Positions 46,966-60,400 of a stretch of 64,000 nucleotides of DNA are shown in pieces. How positions within the stretch are numbered: the stretch's first letter is position 1; each line of letters opens with the position of its first letter. The stretch comes from Homarus americanus (lineage: Eukaryota > Arthropoda > Malacostraca > Decapoda > Nephropidae). The notes beneath the pieces were generated by a model, which saw only the letters and a program-made list of their open reading frames with translations, did not search any database and had not been told where the DNA came from. Position numbers and translations under genes: made by a program. The stretch covers positions 1-64,000 of the forward strand of contig NW_024726342.1 of the NCBI RefSeq assembly GCF_018991925.1, in the 5' to 3' direction.

Positions 46966-49900
46966 AAGTACAGGGTGTCAGGTACCTGGGTGTGAGAGGT
47001 GTACTTGGAGTGTCAGGCTGTACCTGGGGTATTGGGAGGGTGTACCTGGGGTGTCTGAGGTGTACTGGGAGTGTCATGAGGTGTACCTGGGAGTGTTGGA
47101 GAGGGTACTGGCAGTCTCTGAAGTGTACCTGGCAGTGTCAGCGGTGTACCTGGGTGTGTCACCGGTGTACCAAGTGTAGAGGTGTATCAGGAGTGACAGA
47201 GAGTACCTAGGAGTGTCAAGAGGTGTACCTGGGAGTGTGAAGTGTACCTGGGAGTGCCTGAGGTGTACCTGCGAGTGTCAGAGGTGTGCCTGGGTGTCAG
47301 GGGTGTACCAGGGAGTGTCAGTGGGTACCTGGGAGTGTCAGGGGTGTACCTGGAAGTGTCAGAGGTGTACCTGGGAGTGTCAGAGGGTGTATCTGAGAAG
47401 TGTCGGGCGTGACCTGGGAGTGTCAAGAGGTGTACCAGGAATGTCAGTGGGTACCAGGGAGTGTCAGACGTGTACCTGAGAGTGTCAGAGGGTGGCGCAG
47501 GGTAATAGAGGTGTACCTGGGAGTGTCAGAGGTGTACCAGAGAGTGTCAGAGGTGTACAGGAGTGTCGAGGTAGCACACGGAGTGTCACAGGTAGCACCG
47601 AGTATCCGAGAGTACCTGGGAGGTAATGCAGAAGTGTACAGGAGTGTCAGGGGTACCTGCGAGAGTGTCAGAGGTGTACCAGGGAGTGTCAGTGGAGTAC
47701 ATGGGAGTGTCAGAGGTGTACCTGGCAGTGTCAGCGGTGTACCTGGGTGTCAGAGGTGTACTGGGAGTGTCAGAGAATGCAGGGGTGTCAGAGCGGTACC
47801 TGGGAGGTGTCAGAGGAGTGTACTTGGGAGTGTCAGAGGTGTACCTGGGAGTGTCCAGGGGTAGCCTGGGTGTCACAGAGGTGTACCTGGGAGTGTCAGA
47901 GGTGGCCTGGGAGTGTCAAGGAGAACCGGGAGTGTCAGAGTGTGTACCTGGAGAGTCCAGAGGTTGGGAGTGTCAGAGTGTGCACCTGGGGTGTCAGAGG
48001 TGTACCAGGGAATGTCAGAGGTATACCTAGGAGTGTCGAGGTGTACCTGGGAGATGTCAGGGGTGTACCTAGGAGTGTCAGGAGGTGTACCTGGGAGTGT
48101 CGGAGTTGTACCTGGGGTGTCGGAGTGTGTACCTGGGGTGTGAGAGGTTTACCTGGGAGTGTCGGAGGCAGGCACAGGAGTTTCGAAGTGTGTACGGGAG
48201 TGTCAAAGGTGTACAGGAGTGTCAGAGGTGTACCTGGGAGTGTCAGGAGTGTACCTGGGAGTGTCTGAGGTGTACCTGGGAGTGTCAGAGGTGTGCCTGG
48301 GAGTGTCAGAGGTGTACCTGAGAGTGTCAGAGGAATGTACCTTGGAGTGTCAGAAGTGTACCTGGGAGTGTCAGGGTGTACCAGGGAGTGTCAGTGAGTA
48401 CCTGGGGTGTCAGAGGTGTGTACCTGGGAGTGTCAGGAGGTAGCCCATGGAGTGTCAAATGTACCTGGCAGTGTCAGCGGTGTACCTGGCAGTGTCAAGA
48501 GGTGTACCTGGGAGGTGTCTGAGCTTGCCGGGAGTGTCAGAGAGAATTGCAGTGAGTGTCACAGGAGAACCCTGGAGTGTGAGAGGTGTACCTGAGAGTG
48601 AGAGGTGTACCTAGGAGTGTCAGAGGTGAACACCAGAATTGTCAGAGGTGTACCTGGGAGTGTCTGAGGTGTTCCTGGGGTGTCAAGGTGTACCTGGGAG
48701 TGTCAGGGGTAGAACCAGGGAGTGAGAGGAGTGTACCTGGGAGTGTCAGAGGTGTACCAGGGAGTGTCAGAGGTGCACCAGGAGTGTCAGGAATTAGCAT
48801 AGGGAGTGTCAGAAAATTACCTAGGAGTGTCCAGGGTGTACCTGGGAGTGTGTCAGAGGTGTACCTAGGAGTGTTAAAGGTTTACCTGGGAGTGTCAGGG
48901 TGTACCCGGGAGTGTGGAGAGCGTACCTGGGAGTATCAAGAAATGTATCTGGGAGTATCCGGAGGTATACATGGGAGTGTCAGAGGTGTACCTTGGGAGT
49001 GTCAGGGGTATGCAAGTGTCAGAGAATGTACCTGGGAATGTCAGAGGTGTACCTGAGTGTCGGAGGTGTACCTGGGAGTGTCGGAGGTGTACCTGGGAGT
49101 GTCAGGGGTGTACCTGGGAGCATCTGAGGTGGCCTGGGAGTGTCAGGGTGTACACTGGGAGTGTCAGAGAGGTACAGAGTGTCAGAGGTGTACTTGGAGT
49201 GTCGGAGGTGTACCAGGTATTGTCAGTGGGTACCTGGGAGTGTCAGGTGTACCTGGGAGTGTCGGAGGTGTACCTGGGAGTGTCAGGTGTGCCTGGGGTG
49301 TCAGAGGTGTACAGGAGAGTGAGGTGTGCTGGGAGTGTCGGAGGGTGTACGCAGGGTGTCAGGGGTGTACCTGGGAGTATCAGAGGTGTACCTGGGAGTG
49401 TCAGAGGTGTACCTGGGAGTGTCAGAGGTGTACCTGGGAGGTGTCAGAAGTGTGCCTGGGAGTGTCAGGGTGTACCAGGAGTGTCAGAGGGTACATGGGA
49501 GTGTCAGGCGTGTACCTGGGAGTGTCCCAGAGGTGTACCTGGGTGTGTCAGAGGTGTATCTGGGAGTGTCAAGAGGTGTGCAGAGAGTGTCAGGTGTACC
49601 TGGGTGTCGGAGATGTACCGCAGGAGTGTCTGGAGTGTACCTGAGAGTATTGTCAGGGAGTACCTGGGAGTGTCAGAGGTGTACCCAGGAGTGTCAGAGG
49701 TGTACCTGGGAAATTGTCGAGGTGTACCTAGGAGTGTCGGTGAGGTACATGGGAGTGTCAGAGGTGTACCTGGGAGTGTCAGAGGTGGCCTGGGAGTGTC
49801 TGGGATTGTACCAGGGTGTCAGCAGAGAGGTACAGGGGTGTCAGGCAGTGCCTGGGGTGTCAGGAGGTGTCCTTGGAGTGTCAGAGGTGTACCTGGGGTG

Positions 49901-52900
49901 TCAGAGGTGTACCTGGGGTGTCTGAGGTTTGCCTGGGAGGTATAAAGGGAGAACCGGGAGTGAGAAAGATGTGGCCTGGGAGGTCAGAGGTGGCAGGAGT
50001 GTCACAGGGTGCACCTGGGAGTGTCAGAGGTGTACCAGGGAATGTCAGAGGAATACCTAGGAGTGTCAGAGGTGTACCTGGGAGTGTCAGAGGTGTACCT
50101 CAGGGTGTCCGGAGGTGTACCTGGGAGTGTCCGGGGTGTACCTGGGAGTGTCGGAGGTGTACCTGGGAGTGTGAGGTGGCCACCTGGGAGTATCAGAGGT
50201 GAACCTGGGAGTGTCAGAAGGTGTACCTGGGAGTGTCAGAGGTGTACCTGGGAGTGTCAGGAGGTCGCACCAGAATGTCAGCGGTGGCAGGAGTGTCACA
50301 GAATTGTACCTGGGAGTGTCCAGAGGTGTGCACCAGGAGTGTCAGAGAGTGTACCAGAGAGTGTCAGAGGTGTACCTTGGGTGTCAGGGAATGACCTGGG
50401 AGTGTCAGGGGTGTAGGGAGTGTCAGAGGGTACCTGGGAGTGTCAGAGGTGTACCTGGGAGTGTCGGAGGTGACCCTGAGGTGTCAGAGGTGTACCTGGC
50501 AGTGTCAGAAGTGTACCAAGTATACAGAGTGTGTACCTGGGAGTGTCGAGGTGTACCTGGGAGTGTCCAGTGGAGTACCTGGGGTGTCAGGAGGTGTACC
50601 TGGAAGTGTCAGAGGTACCTGGGAGTATGAGAGTGTACCTGGGAGTGTCAGAGGTGAACACAGGAGTGTCAGAGGTGTACACCAGGAGTGTCAGGGGTGT
50701 ACCGGGAGTGTCAGGTGTACCTGGGAGTGTCAGAGGTGTACCTGGAAGTGTCAGAGGTGTACCTGGGGTGTCAGGAGGTGTACCTGGGAGTGTCGGAGGT
50801 GTGCCTGGGAGTGTCAGAGGGTGTACCGGGAATGTCAGTGGAGTACCTGGGAGTGGAGGTGTACCTGGGAGTGTCAGAGGTGTACCTGGGGTGTCAGAGG
50901 TGTGGTAGGGAGTGTCAGAGGATACACAGGAGGGACAGAGGTGTACCTGGGAGTGTCGGGGGTGTACCTGGAGTATTGGAGGTGTACCCGGGAGTGTCAG
51001 GAAGGTGTACCTGGGAGTATCGGAGGTGTACATGGGAGTGTCAGGAGGTGGCCTGGGAGTGTCAGAATTGTACCCAGGAGTGTCAGAGGTGTACCTGGGA
51101 GTGTCAGGAGGTGTACCTGAGGTGTCAGAGGTGTACCTGGAAGTGTCGGAGTGTACCTGGGAGTGTCAGGGGTGACCTGGGAGTATCTGCAGTGGTACCT
51201 GGGAGTGTCTGAGGTGTACCTGGGAGTGTCAGAGGTGTACACAGGAGTTTCAGAGGTGGCCCTGGGAGTGTCAGGGGTGTACCAGGAGTGTCAGTGGAGT
51301 ACATGGGAGTGTCAGAGGTGTACCTGGGAGTGTCAGAGGTGTACCAGGGAGTGAGAGGTGTACCTGGGAGTGTCAGAGGTGTACCTGGGGAGTGTCAGGG
51401 GTGTACCTGGGAGTGTCAGCGGTACCTGGGAGTGTCAGAGGTGTACCTGGGAGTGTCAGAGGTGTACCTGGGGTGTCAAGGTGTACCTGGGAGTGTAGGG
51501 GTGTACCAGGGTGTCAGAGGGTACCTGGGAGTGTCAGAGGTGTGCCTGGAAGTGTCAGGTGTACACCAGAAGTGTCAGAGGTGTACCTGGGAGTGTCGAG
51601 GTGTACACCAGGGTGTCGGAGAATGTCCTGGGAGTGTCAGGTGTACTCCTGGGAGTGTCAGAGGTGTACCTGGGAGTGTCAGAGTGGCACCAGGTGTGTC
51701 ACCGGTGTACCTGGGAGTGTCAGAGGTGTACCAGGGAGTGACAGAGGAGTACCTAGGAGTGTCCAGAGGTGTACCTGGGAGTGAAAAGGTGTACCTGGGA
51801 GTGTCAGAGGTGTACCTGGGAGTGTCAAGAGGTGTAACTGGGAGTGTCAGGGGTGTACCGGGAGTGTCGGTGGAGTACCCAGGAGTGTCAGGAGGTGTGG
51901 GAGTGTCAGAGGTGCGCACGGAGTGTCAAGTGTACACAAATGTCAGCGGTGTACCTGGGAGTGTCAGGAAGTTGTACCTGGGAGTGTCAGGAGGTGTACC
52001 TGGGAAGCTCTGAGTGTACCTAGAAGTGTCAGAGTGTACCTGGGAGTGTCAAGAGGTGTGCCTGGGAGTGTCAGAGGTGTACCAGAGTGTCAGAGGTGTA
52101 CCTGGGAGTGTCCAAAGTGTATCTGAAGGTGTCGGGCGGTACACAAGTGTCAGAGTGTACAGGGAGTGTCAGTGGAGCACCAGGAGTGTCAGAAGTGTAC
52201 CTGGGAGTGTCGGAGGTGTACGGGTCTCTGGGAGTGTACCTGGCATGTCAGAAGTGTACCTGGAGTGTCGCAAGTGTACCAAATGTAGGGTGTATCAGGG
52301 TGACAGAGGAGTACCTAAAGTGTCAGAGTGTACCTGGAGTGTAGTGTACACCAGGAGTATGCGGTGTACACCAGGAGTGTCAGAAGGTAGCACTGGGAGT
52401 GTCAGAGTGTACCAGGGAGTGTCAGAGGTGTACCTGGGAGTGTCAGAGGTGTACCTGGAAGTGTCAGAGGTGTACCTGGGAGTGTCAGAGGGTGTATCTG
52501 GGAGTGTCGGAGGTGTACCTGGGAGTGTCAGAGGTGTACCAGGGAATGTCAGTGGGTACACAGGGTGTCAGAGGTGTGCGGAAGTGTCAGGGGTGTACCT
52601 GGGAGTGTCAGGATTGGCCACCAGGAGTGTCAGAGGTGTACCAGAGAGTGTCAGAGGTGTACCTGGGAGTGTCGGAGGTGTACCTGGGAGTGTCTGGGGT
52701 GTGGGAGTATCAGGGGAGTACCTGGGGTGTATGGGGTGTACGCAAGGGTGTCAGAGGTGTACTGGGAGTGTCAGAAATTGTACCAGGAGTGTCAGAGGTG
52801 TACACAAATTGTCAGATGCCAGCAACTGGGAGTGTAAAGAATTGTGCGGGAGTGTCAGAGGTACAGAAGTGTCAGAGGTGTACCTGGAGTGTCAGAGTGT

Positions 52901-53312
52901 ACCTGGGAGTGTCAGAGGTGTACCTGGGAGTGTCGGACATGGCCACCTGGGAGTGTCAGAGGTGTACCGGGAATGTCGGTGGTGTACCTGGGAGTGTCAG
53001 ACGTGTGTACCTACAAGGTGTCAGAGGTGTACACAGGAGTGTCAGGGAATTAGCCACTGGGAGTGTCAGAGGGTGTGCCAGAGGTGTCAGAGGTGTACCT
53101 GGGGTGTCAGAGGTGGCCGCAGGAGTGTCTGGGGTGTGGGGAGTGGGAGGTACACAGGAGTGTCAGAGGTGTACAGGGTGTCAGAGGAATTGTACTGCGA
53201 GAATGTCGAGGTGTACCCAGGAGTGTCAGTAGGTACATGGGAGTGTCAGAGGTGTACCTGGCAGTGTCAGAGGTGTACAGGAGTGTCAGAGGTGTACCTG
53301 GGAGTATCAGAG
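46966..53312 (+). repeat. Two fused or undivided higher-order periods in domain 5
   Basis: The interval between AGTACA anchors near 46966 and 53313 is 6,347 bp. The interval between GGCAGTCTCTGAA anchors at 47110 and 53461 is 6,351 bp. GTGAAAGA at 43609 and its GTGAGAAAGA counterpart at 49960 are also 6,351 bp apart. This equals about two periods of 3.17 kb, so the middle anchors have probably mutated beyond recognition. The shorter 1,259-bp step between GGCAGTCTCTGAAG at 45851 and 47110 shows an extra local rearrangement just to the left. Confidence 0.6.
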
Positions 53313-54272
53313 TGTACAAAGTGTCAGAGCAGTACCTGGGAGTGTGAGAGGTGTACCTGGGAGTGTCAGAGCTGTACAGGAGTGTCAGAGGTGTACCACG
53401 AAGTGTCAGAGGTGGGCACCAGGGTGTCAGGGTGTACCTGGGAGTGTTGGAGGTGTACCTGGCAGTCTCTGAAATTGTACCTGGCAGTGTCAGCGGTGTA
53501 CCTGGGTGTGTCACCGGTGTACCTGAGAGTGTTAGAGGTGTATCAGGAGTGTCAGAGTGTACACAGAGTGTCAGTGGCAGGAGTGTGAAAGTGTACCTGG
53601 GAGTACCTCGAAGGTGTACCTGAGAGTGTCAGAAGTGTAACTAGGAGTGTCAGGGTGTACCAGGAGTGTCGGTAAGGTACCTGGGAGTGTCAGAGGTGTA
53701 CCTGGGCTGTAAGAAGTGTACCTGGGAGTGTCAGGAGGTATCACGGGAGTGTCGGGCGTGTGCCTGAGTGTCAGAGGTGTACCCAGTGAGTACCACAGGT
53801 GTCGGAGCATGAATACCTGGTGTCAGAGGTGTACCTGGGAGTGTCAAGAGGTGTACCTGGGAGTGTCAGAGGTGTACCAGAGAGTGTCAGAGGTGTACCT
53901 GGGAGTGTCAGAGGTGTACACAGGAGTGTCACAGAATTGTACCTGGGAGTGTGAGGTACCTGGGAGTGTCACAGGGTGTACCTGGGAGTGTCAGGAATGG
54001 TACCTGCGGAGTGTCAGAGGTGTACCAGGAGTGTCAGTGAGTACCTGGGAGTGTCAGAGGTGTACCTGGCAGTGTCAGAGGTGTACCTGGGAGTGTCTGA
54101 AAGTTGTGCAGGGTATCAGAGAGTACAGGGAGTGTCAGAGAGTACCTGGGAGTGTCAGAGGTGTACGGGAGTGTCAGAGGTGTACCACAGGAGTGTTCAG
54201 AGGTGTACCTAGGGAGTGCAGGGTGTACAGGGTGTCACGGAGTGGCCTGGGAGTGTCAGGGAGGACCGGGGA

Positions 54273-57200
54273 GTGAAAGATGTGTACCTGGAGAGTGCAG
54301 AGGTGCTTGAGAAGTGTGCGAGGTGCACACCAAGAGTGTCAGAGGTGTACCAGGGAGTGTCAGAGGAATACCTGGGAGTGTCAGAGGTGTACCTGGGAGT
54401 GTCAGAGGTGTACCTAGGAGTATCAGAGGTTTTACCTGGGAGTGTCGGGTGTACCAGAAGTGTCGGATGTGGCACTGGGGCGTGAGAGTGGCCTGGGAGC
54501 CTGGAGGTGAACAGGGTTTCGGTGTACCTGGGGTGTCAAGGTGCCCAGGAGTGTCAGAGGTGTACCTGGGAGTGTCAGAGGTGTACCTGGGAGTGTCTGA
54601 GGTGTACGCAGGAGTGTCAGAGGTGTGCCTGGGGTGTCAGAGGTGTACCTGAGAGTGTCAGAGGTGTGCCTTGGGTGTCAGAGGTGTACCAGGGAGTGTC
54701 GGGGGTGTACCAGGGAGTGTCAGTGGGTACGCAGGAGTGTCAGAGAGGTGTACCTGGGGTGTCAGGAGGTGTACATGGAGTGTCAGAGAGGTGTACCTGG
54801 CAGTGTCAGCGGTGTACCTGGCAGTGTCAGAGGTGTGCCTGGGAGTGTCTGGAGAGGTGTACCAGGAGTGTCAGAGGAGTACCAGTGAGTGTCTGCAGGA
54901 GTACCTGGGAGTGTGAAGGTGTACCTGAGAGTGTCAGAGGTGTACCAAGGAATGTCAGAGGTGTACCTGGGAGGTGTCAGAGGTGTGCCTGGGAGTGTCA
55001 GAGGTGTTCCTGGGAGTATCAAGGTGGTACCTGGGAGTGTCGGGGTAGGAGCCAGGGGTGAAAGAGGTGTACCTGGGAGTGTCGGAGGTGTACCTGGGAG
55101 TGTCAGAAGTGTACCTGGGAGTGTCAGAGGTGTACCAGGAGTGTCCGGGGAATACCTGGGAAGGACAGAGGGTGTACCTGGGAGTGTCAGAGGTGTGCCT
55201 GGGAGTATTGGAGGTGTGCCCAGGAGTGTCGGGAGTGCACTGGGTGTGTCGGAGGTGTACCTGGGAGTGTCAGGGGGTACCTGGGAGTATCGGAGGAGTG
55301 GCACATAGTGTCAGAGGTGCCCTGGGAGTGTCAGAGGTGTACCTGGGAGTGTCAGAGGTGTACCTGGGAATGTCAGAGTGTACAGAGTGCGGAGAGTGTA
55401 CACAAGTGTCGAAATTGTACCCAGTGTCACCAGAGGTGTACCAGAGTATCAGCAGTGTACCTGGGAATTGTCACAGGGGTGGCACAGGAGTGTCAGAGGT
55501 GTACCTGAGAGTGTCAGAGGTGTACTGGGAGTGTCAGAGGTGTAGCCCAGGGAGTGTCAGGGTACATGGGAGTGTCAGAGAGTGTACCTCAGGAGTGTCG
55601 GAGGTGTACCTGGGAGTGTCAGAGGTGTACCTGGGAGTGTCAGAGGTGTACCAGAGAGTGAGGTGTACCTGGGAAGTCGGAGGTGTACCAGGAGTGTCTG
55701 GGGTGTATGCAGGAATTACATCAGAGGTGTGCAGGAGTGTCAGAGGGTGTACCTGGGAGTGTCAGAGGTGTACCTGGGAGTGTCAGAGGTGTGACCTGGG
55801 AGTGTCAGGGGTGTACCAGGGAGTGTCGGTGGAGTACATGGGAGTGTCAGAGGTGCCTGGGAGTGTGGAGGTGTACCTGCAAGTGTCAGAGGTGTACCTG
55901 GGAGTGTCAGAGGAGTGTACCTGGGAGGTGTCGAGAGGTGTACCTGGGAGTGTCGGAGGTGTACACAGAGTGTCAGAGGTGTACCTGGGAGTGTCAGCGG
56001 TGTACCTGGGTGTCAAGGTGTACCTGGGAGTGTCAGGGTGTATCAGGGAGTGTCAGAGGTACCCTGAGTGTCAGAGGTGGCCTGCAGGAGGTGTCAAAAG
56101 TGTACCTGGGAGTGTCTGCGGTGTACACCAGAAGTGTCAGAGGTGTAACTGGGAGTGTCAGGGGTATGCAGGGAGTGTCAGTGGGTACACACGAGGTGTC
56201 CAGAGGTGAAGTGTCACAGGGTGTACCTGAGAGTGTGAAAGTGTACCTGGAGTATGCGGTGTACACCAGGAGTGTCAGAGGTAGCCTAGGAAGTATGCAA
56301 GTGTACCAGGAAGTATCTGCAGTGTACCTGAGAGTGTCCAGAGGTGTACACAGGAGTGTCAAGGTGTGCCTGGGAGTGTCAAGGTGTACCTGGGAGTATC
56401 GAAGGTGGTACCTGGGAGTGTCAAAGGTGTACCTGGGAGTGTCGGAGGTGTACACAAAGTGTCAGAGGTGTACCAGGGAGTGTCAGTGGAGCACCAGGGA
56501 TCAGAAAAGTGTACCTGGGAGTGTCAGAGGGTACTTGGAGTGTCTGAAGTGTACCTGGGAGTGTCAGAGTGTATCACAGAGTGTGGTGTACCTGGGAGTG
56601 TCAGAGGTGTACCAGGGAGTGTCAGAGGTGTGCCTAGGAGTGTCAGAGGTGTACCTGGGAGTGCCAGAAGTGTGCCTGGGAGTGTCTGAGGTGTACCTGG
56701 GAGTGTCAGAGATGTACCTGGAATGTCAGCAGGGTGTACCTGGAAGTATGGGGAAGTACCTGGGAGTGTCAGAGGTGTACCTGGGAGTGTCAGAGGTGTG
56801 CCTGGGAGTGTGAAGTGTACCTGGGAGTGTCAGAGGTAGCCACAAGTGTCAGGGAGTGTACCAGGAGTGTCAGGGATTGTACCGAGGTGTCAGTGGTGTA
56901 CCTGGGAGTGTCAGAGGTGTACAAGGTGTCAGAGGTGTACCTGGGAGTGTCAGAGGTGTACCTGGGAATTGTCGGACGTGGCCTGGGAGTGTCAGAGGTG
57001 TGCAAGGAATGTCAGTGGGTGTACCCAGGGTGTCAGAGGTGTACACAGAGTGTCAGAGGTGTACACAGGAGTGTCAGAGGTGTGTGCAAATTGTCAGAAG
57101 GTGCACCAGAGTGTCAGAGGTGTACCTGCAAGTGTCGGAGGGTGTACGCAAGTGTCTGAGGTGTACCTGGGAGTGTAGAGGTGTACCTGGGAGTGTCAGA

Positions 57201-57487
57201 GGTGTACACCTGGGAGTGTCAGAGGTGTACCTGCGAGTGTCAGGGTGTACCGGGAGTGTCAGTGGGTACCTGGGAATTGTCAGGGTGTACCTGGCAGTGT
57301 CAGAGGTACCTGGGAGTGTCACAGGAATGTACCTAGAGTTAAGTACCAGGGAGTGTGGAGAGTACCTGGGAGTGTGAGAGGTGTACCTGGAAGTGTCAGA
57401 GCTGGCAGGAGTGTCAGAGGTGTGCACAAGGTGTCAGAGGTGGCACAAAGTGTCAAGTTGTACGCGAGTGTCAGGAGGACCAGGGAG
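54273..57487 (+). repeat. Higher-order block in domain 5, single-anchor copy
   Basis: The block is bounded by GAGTGAAAGATGTG at 54273 and by the same unit at 57488, 3,215 bp apart; both follow a GAGGACC-type unit. Only this one anchor was followed here, so the copy is less certain than those in domain 4, but the spacing fits the 3.17-3.4 kb period on either side. Confidence 0.45.
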
Positions 57488-60400
57488 TGAAAGATGTGTA
57501 CCTGGGAGTGTCCAGAGGTGTAAGGAGTGTGCAAGGTACCTGGGAGTGTCAGGATGTGTACCAGGGAGTGTCAGAGATGTACCTAGGAGTGTCAGGAGGT
57601 GTACCTGGGAGTGTCAGAGGAATTGTACTGGCGGTGTCGGAGGTGTACCTGGGAGTGTCGGAGGTGGCGCACCAGGTGTGCAGGCTGTGCCGGGGTGTCA
57701 GAATTGCCGGTGAGTGTCACAGGAGGGCAGGGAGTGTCAGAGGTGGCCTGAGGTGTCAGAGGTGGCCTAGGGTGTCAGAGGTGAACACAGGGTGTCAGAG
57801 GTGTACACAGGAGTGTGCAGGGTGTACCAGGAGTGTCAGAGGTGGCCTGGGAATTGTCACAGAGGTGTACCTGGGAGTGTCAGAGGTGTACCTGAGGTGT
57901 CAGAGGTGTACCTGGGAGTGTCGGGGGTGTACCAGGGAGTGTCAGTGGGTGTACATGGGAGTGTCAGAGGGGTGGTACCTGGGAGTGTCAGGAGGTAATA
58001 CCTGGGAGTGTCAGAGGTGGACCTGGGAGTGTCAGGAATTGTACAGAGGTGTCGGAGTGTACCTGGGAGTGTCGGAGGTTGTACCTGGGAATGTCAGAGG
58101 TGTACAGGGAGCATCAGAGGTAGCCTGCAAGTATCAAGGTAGCCCAAGGATGTCAAGTGTACCCGAAGTGTCCAGAAATTGTACACAGGAGTGTCAGAGG
58201 TGTACCAGAGTGTCAGAGGAGTACATAGGAGTGTCAGAGGTGTACCACGGGAGTGTCAAGAGGTGTACCTGGGAGTGTCAGAAGGTGTACCTGGGAGTGT
58301 CAGAGGTGTACAGAGAGTGTCAAGGGTGGCCTGGGAGTGTCCAGGGGTGTACCTGGGAGTGTCAGAGGTGTACCAGAGTGTCAGAGGGTGTACCTGGGAG
58401 TGTCCGGAGGTGTACATGGGTGTCAGGGTGTACCTGGAGTGTCAGAGGTGTACCTGGGAGTGTCAGAGGTGTACCTGGGAGTGTCAGAGGTGTACCGGGA
58501 GTGTCAGAGAGTACACTGAGTGTCACAGGAAGACCTAGAGTGTGAAGGTGTACCTGGGGTGTCAGAGGTGTACACAGGAGTGTGCAGAGGTCACACACAG
58601 GGTGTCAAATTGTACCTGGGAGTGTCACAGGAATTGTACCTGGGAGTGTCGGAGGTATGCACCAAGTATGCAGAATTGTACCTGGGAGTGTCAGAGGTGT
58701 ACCTGGGAGTGTCAGAAGAAGTACCTGGGAGTGTCAGAGGTGTACCTGGGAGTGTCAGAGGTGCACCTGGGAGTGTCAGGGTGTACCAGGGAGTGTCGAG
58801 TAGTACCTGGGAGTGTCAGGGGTGTACCTGGAAGTGTCAGAGGTGTACCTGGGAGGTGTCAGAGGTGGCACCGGGAATGTCGGTGGGTACTGGGAGTGTC
58901 AAGCTTGGCACACAAAGTGTCAGAGGTGTACCTGGGAGTGTCAGAGGTGTACCTGGGAGTGTCAGAGGTGTACCAGAGAGTGTCACAGGTGTACACTAGG
59001 AGTGTCAGAGGTAGCACACCAAAGTGTGCCAGGAGGTGTACACCAGAGTGGCCCAGGAGTACACAAGTGTCTGAGGCATAGTGTAGAGGTGTACCTGGGA
59101 GTGTCGAAAGTGTACAGGGAGTGTCAGTGGTACCTGGGAGTGTCAGAGGTGTACCTGGCAGTGTCAGAGGTGGTACCTGGGAGTGTACCAGAGGTTGTAC
59201 TGGGAGTATTGAATGTACTGGGGTGTCAGGAGGTACCTGGGAGTGTCAGAGGGTGTACCTGGGAGTGTCAGGCTGTACCTGGGGTGTCAGAGGTGTACCT
59301 ACAGGAGTGTCTGAGTGTACGCAGGGTGTCACGAGGTGTGCCTGGGAGTGTCAGGGTGAACAGAGTGTCAGAGGTGTACCTGGGAGTGTCAGAGGTGGCA
59401 GGGGAGTGTGAGAGGTGTACCTGGGAGTGTCAGAGTGTACCTGGGAATGTCAGAGGTGTACCTAGGGTGTCCAGAGGTGTACCAGGGTGTCGAGGTGTAC
59501 CTGGGAGTGTCAGGGGTATCACCAGGAGTGTCAGGTGTGTACCTGGGAGTGTCACAGGTGTGCCTGGAGTGTCAGAGGAGTACCGGGGAGTGTCACAGAG
59601 AGGGCAGGGGTGTCAGGAGGTGGCCTGAGTGTGAGGTGTACACAGGAGTGTCAGAGTGTACACAGGAGTGTCAGAGTGTACCTGGGAGTGTCACAGGTGT
59701 ACACAGGAGTATGAAGTGTACCTGGGAGGTAATGCAGGAGGTGTACCTGGGAGTGTCAGAGAGTACCTGAGTGTCAGAGGTGGCAGGAGTGTCAGAGGTG
59801 TACCTGGGAGTGTCAGTGGGTACCCAGGGTGTCAGAGGTGTACCTGGGAGTGTCAGAGGTGTGCCTGGGAGTGTCAGAGGTGTACCTGGGAGTGTCAGGG
59901 TGTACCTGGGGGTGTCAAGGAGGTGTACCTGGGAGTGTCGGAGGTGGCCTGAGGAGTAATCAGAATGTACCTGGGAGTATCAGCAGGTGTACAGGAGTGT
60001 CAGAGGTGGCCTGGGAGTGTCCAGAGGTGGCCGAGGTGTCAGAGGTGTACTGGGAGTGTCAGAGGTGTACCAGGGAGGTGTCAGTGGGTACATGGGAGTG
60101 TCAGAGGTGTACCTGACGTGTCAGAGTGTACCTGGGAGTGTCAGAGAGGTGTACCTGGGAGTGTCAGAGGTGTACCAGAGGTGTCAGAGGTGGCCTGGGA
60201 GTGTCAGGGTGTACCGGGGTGTCAGTGGTGTACCTGGGGTGTCAGAGGTGTACCTGGGAGTGTCAGAGGTGTACATAGGTGTCCAGGAGGTGTACCTGGG
60301 AGTGTCAGAGGTGTACTCTGGGAGTGTCTGGGGTGTACCTGGGAGTGTCTGAGTGTACCCGGGAGTGTCAGAGTTACCAGGAGTGTCACAGGAGTACACA

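Noticed and set aside
52014..53588. Longest open frame (524 aa), plus others of 376-396 aa at 55058-56209, 55683-56813, 57355-58545 and 62424-63590
   Set aside because: All are translations of the 21-bp monomer that slip between the VYLGVSE, CTWECQR and GVPGSVR frames at indels. There is no domain, signal peptide, stable heptad phase or splice signal, and overlapping frames are equally open.
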